Source: Lachnospiraceae bacterium
GTDB taxonomy: Bacteria; Bacillota; Clostridia; Lachnospirales; Lachnospiraceae
Assembly: GCA_028692975.1 (NCBI GenBank)
Contig: JAQUWF010000015.1
Span: 1-45,967, forward strand
DNA: 45,967 nucleotides
Reading direction: 5' to 3'
How positions within the stretch are numbered: the first letter of the stretch is position 1; the number at the start of each line of letters is the position of its first letter. The notes under the pieces were generated by a model. That model was given only the letters and a program-made list of their open reading frames with translations. It was not told where the DNA came from and searched no databases. The translations under genes and the position numbers were made by a program. Of this stretch, positions 44,042-45,967 are shown in pieces.

Positions 44042-44122
44042 TTGAATATCGTTCAATTTATTATAGGCTCATTATAACTCTTCTCTATAAAAAAATCAAT
44101 CTGCAATTTGAATATCGTTCAA
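44042..44122 (-). promoter_or_regulatory. promoter of the flavodoxin-TetR operon with two operator copies
   Basis: Minus strand: TTGATT (44099-44094), 17 bp, TATAAT (44076-44071). The 15-mer TTGAATATCGTTCAA occurs exactly twice (44042-44056 after the start site, 44108-44122 upstream of the -35). Its half sites TTGAA and TTCAA are inverted, as in TetR operators. Confidence 0.8.
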
Positions 44123-44139
44123 ATAACAGACTGATTTTT
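44091..44139. terminator. terminator hairpin containing an operator copy
   Basis: AAAAATCAATCTG (44091-44103) pairs with CAGACTGATTTTT (44127-44139). The TTGAATATCGTTCAA operator forms the upper stem and loop. T runs flank it on both strands. It ends the glyoxalase transcript and also overlaps the -35 box of the flavodoxin promoter. Confidence 0.78.
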
Positions 44140-44209
44140 ATTTTTTTATACATTCACTTTATAAAATGAACCAAATTTAATCTTTACAGGATTGAAATTG
44201 TCAAGGGCA

Positions 44210-44572
44210 TTATTCGGGAACAATCTCGATCCAGTATCCGTCAGGATCGGTAATAAAATAAATACCCATAGCCTCATTCTCATAGGCGACACAGCCCATG
44301 GCCTTGTGGCGCGCATGGAAGGCATCATATTCGTCCGTGCGGAATGCCAGGTGATATTCACATTCTCCCAGATCATACCCCTTTTCACGTCCCACATTAT
44401 AGGTCAGTTCCAGCTGGAAACCAGTGGTTTTATCCCCAAGCCAGCACTGCTTAAAAGAACCATCTTCCCCTGTCTTCTCTCTGACAATCTCCAGACCAAG
44501 TGCCTCTTTATAAAAAGCAAGGCTCTTGTCCAGATCAAACACATTAAAATTAAAATGATCAAATCTTATCAT
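44210..44572 (-). CDS. gloA: glyoxalase I family protein (VOC superfamily)
   Basis: About 120 residues, two beta-alpha-beta-beta-beta modules. The metal ligands of glyoxalase I are present: His5 (RFDHFNF), Glu56 (FQLELTYN), His74-type in YHLAF and the Glu of GYWIEIVPE. The ELTYN and DPDGYWIE segments match E. coli GloA closely. It would detoxify methylglyoxal as a thiol adduct. I start at MIRFDH, which has AGAGGT upstream; the frame also runs 19 codons further up without a ribosome binding site. It lies 53 bp after the DUF218 gene. Confidence 0.85.
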   Translation of the reverse strand: MIRFDHFNFNVFDLDKSLAFYKEALGLEIVREKTGEDGSFKQCWLGDKTTGFQLELTYNVGREKGYDLGECEYHLAFRTDEYDAFHARHKAMGCVAYENEAMGIYFITDPDGYWIEIVPE

Positions 44573-44625
44573 ATCCGCTACCTCTTTTCGTTTTTTTATA
44601 GTATAACCGTTATCACCACATACTG

Positions 44626-45396
44626 TCAAAGAATGTATTCATACAAAATCCCATAAAGTTCCCGCACGTAATAAGTAGAAAATAGCCACCAGGCCGTCTT
44701 CGCCGGAACAGCCGACACCTGCAGTCCCAGTTTTTTTCCTATCTGAGCGGCCCTGTACTCATGGAACTCATTGGTCACCAATATCACCTTATCTCCCCAG
44801 TCATGTTCCTCCATGATGTGCTGACTAAATTCCAGATTCTCCCTGGTAGAAGTCGATGCATCCTCCCGATACAGCCGCGCCGGATCAACTCCCTTATCCA
44901 CCATATACCGGTACATACACGCAGCCTCCGTAATATCCTCCTCCGGCCCCTGACCACCGGATAAAATACAATTCACATTCTCATGCACCATCATATAATC
45001 ATAAGCAGCGTCCATTCTCTCCCGCAACATTAGACTGGCATTTTCCCCATAAACCTTGCACCCAAGGACAATGAGCACACCATCTTTCTCCGGCTTCACT
45101 CGGGCAGCCTTCGCCATAAAACCAGAAAAAATCACAGTCAAAACAGCCGCCACAAAAACCAGCACGCAGCAGACACTAATCAGAACCTTCCCGCCCCGGC
45201 TTCTCCATCCTCTTCCAATCCACCTGTTAATACGCTCCATCCAAATCCCATAAACCGCTAAAACCCCAAACAGAAACATTCCAGTTCCATTCCCAATATT
45301 CAAAATCCGCCTCATAAAAAATGGAATAGCAAACCATCCAAACCCAAGGAATCCAACAATACTTAAAATAATTCTTTTCAAACCAGATATTACCAC
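44626..45396 (-). CDS. YdcF/SanA-like DUF218 membrane protein
   Basis: A 256-residue protein with three to four N-terminal helices and a C-terminal DUF218 domain from about residue 103 (GVLIVLGCKVYGENASLMLRER, ILSGGQGPEEDITEA, EDASTSTRENLEF, VTNEFHEYRA). DUF218 proteins such as SanA and YdcF affect envelope properties; some bind SAM. The start is GTG with GGGAGGC 7 bases upstream. An extended -10 promoter (TGGTATAAT, minus strand, -10 at 45442-45437) precedes it. Confidence 0.85.
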   Translation of the reverse strand: MVISGLKRIILSIVGFLGFGWFAIPFFMRRILNIGNGTGMFLFGVLAVYGIWMERINRWIGRGWRSRGGKVLISVCCVLVFVAAVLTVIFSGFMAKAARVKPEKDGVLIVLGCKVYGENASLMLRERMDAAYDYMMVHENVNCILSGGQGPEEDITEAACMYRYMVDKGVDPARLYREDASTSTRENLEFSQHIMEEHDWGDKVILVTNEFHEYRAAQIGKKLGLQVSAVPAKTAWWLFSTYYVRELYGILYEYIL

Positions 45397-45510
45397 AATA
45401 TAAGCCTCCCAGGCACCATCTCATCTGTACCCCAATATTATACCATCTCCCCCAGAACAAAACCACCCCGAAACATCAAAAACATACCTTATCTCATTCC
45501 AAATTTAGTA

Positions 45511-45810
45511 TTGAGCGAGCAGCCGACACAGCCAATCGGCAAATATGGGCGCATGAGAAAAACCTATTTACAGGAACACCGCCCCGCCTTGTTTAACAGC
45601 TTGCTTTTATCTGAAAAGCTCTACCCCCATCTGCTTGAAATCGACCAGACCGCCAACGAGCGATTAGAAAGGCTGATGCCGCCGCTGATGAAAGCGGCGG
45701 GCATTACGGAGCAGCTCAAAAAGACCGACCAAATGGAATGGGTGAGCTTGATGAATACGATTAAGGCACAGGTGGAGGAAATTATTTTTGCGGAACTGAT
45801 ACATTATTAA
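45511..45810 (+). pseudogene. 5'-truncated TnpV (transposon-encoded protein)
   Basis: The 99 codons match the TnpV family found in clostridial mobile elements, beginning at the usual PIGKYGRMRKTYLQEHRP motif and ending with a typical EEIIFAELIHY. The family normally has some 20 more N-terminal residues. Here the frame opens with TTG directly after the homology begins, and a stop codon lies just upstream. No ribosome binding site is seen. It is a remnant that marks an old insertion or deletion junction near 45,508. Confidence 0.75.
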
Positions 45811-45857
45811 CAGCGGAATATAGTAGTAATACTACTGTGTCCCCTTGATATTGTCTA

Positions 45858-45965
45858 CTATGTTATGAATAATTTCAAAGAATGCTTTACCAATTTTTCG
45901 AGTTCTTTAGGCGATTCTCTTGTGTCACTATATAACCATTTCATTAGAATATTCCATAACCCACC
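45858..45965 (-). CDS. C-terminal end of a regulator, possibly TetR family (runs off the window)
   Basis: The minus strand from the window edge is open for 35 codons, reading GGLWNILMKWLYSDTRESPK and ending KLFIT before two stop codons. The amphipathic pattern and the W-x(4)-ESPKELE segment resemble the last helices of TetR-type ligand domains. Too short to be sure. Confidence 0.4.
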   Translation of the reverse strand, partial: GGLWNILMKWLYSDTRESPKELEKLVKHSLKLFIT

Positions 45966-45967
45966 CA

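Noticed and set aside
44573..44629. Longer N-terminus for the glyoxalase
   Set aside because: Glyoxalase I homology begins at MIRFDH, which has its own ribosome binding site; the extension has none.

Overview
The window looks like a chromosomal segment of a gut-type Lachnospiraceae (Clostridia) bacterium. The signs are AGGAGG-type ribosome binding sites, lipoprotein signals of Firmicutes type, YesM/YesN two-component systems beside CUT2-class sugar ABC transporters, and a remnant of the clostridial transposon protein TnpV at the right edge. Almost every gene is on the minus strand; the plus-strand exceptions are one two-component system, fucU and the TnpV remnant. I saw no rRNA, tRNA or CRISPR array.

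Layout. 1-1,520: a small XRE regulator/membrane protein pair, then a gene-free stretch carrying seven tandem 51-bp hairpin-forming repeats. 1,520-4,598: a tight operon of an AraC regulator, CorA, an HdeD-like protein and a beta-carbonic anhydrase. 4,700-13,456: a rhamnose-type uptake locus (ATPase, two permeases, binding lipoprotein, rhamnose mutarotase) read divergently from a YesN/YesM two-component system. 13,512-15,452: molybdenum cofactor genes (mogA/moaB type, moaA, MOSC protein). 15,603-18,440: rhamnulokinase and an isomerase of the arabinose/fucose isomerase class. 18,704-28,150: a second CUT2 transporter preceded by a three-component sensor (response regulator, histidine kinase, membrane-tethered sugar-binding protein). 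28,295-34,728: a six-gene operon (class II aldolase, LacI repressor, FGGY kinase, GatD-like dehydrogenase, PfkB kinase, aldo/keto reductase) with a clear promoter and LacI operator, divergent from fucU. 35,370-39,050: two large inverted repeats enclosing an AT-rich MerR-ABC exporter module and a nonsense-interrupted membrane-protein gene. 39,069-45,396: a TetR-ABC exporter operon, a BmrR-like regulator, a TetR plus membrane-flavodoxin pair, a glyoxalase and a DUF218 protein. 45,508-45,967: a truncated TnpV and the tail of another regulator gene.

How the genes fit together. The two CUT2 transporters each have their own YesM/YesN sensor, one upgraded with a dedicated membrane-tethered binding protein. 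RhaM and RhaB mark one half of the locus as 6-deoxyhexose (rhamnose/fucose) metabolism, but no aldolase for a deoxyketose 1-phosphate is visible. The 28-35 kb operon spells out a possible kinase-based hexitol route: reduction of an aldose (optional), phosphorylation of the hexitol by an FGGY kinase, oxidation of the hexitol phosphate by a GatD homologue, a second phosphorylation by PfkB, and aldol cleavage by a GatY-type enzyme, with no PTS. This is the strongest candidate here for an uncharacterised pathway. Substrate assignments are inference from families and context.
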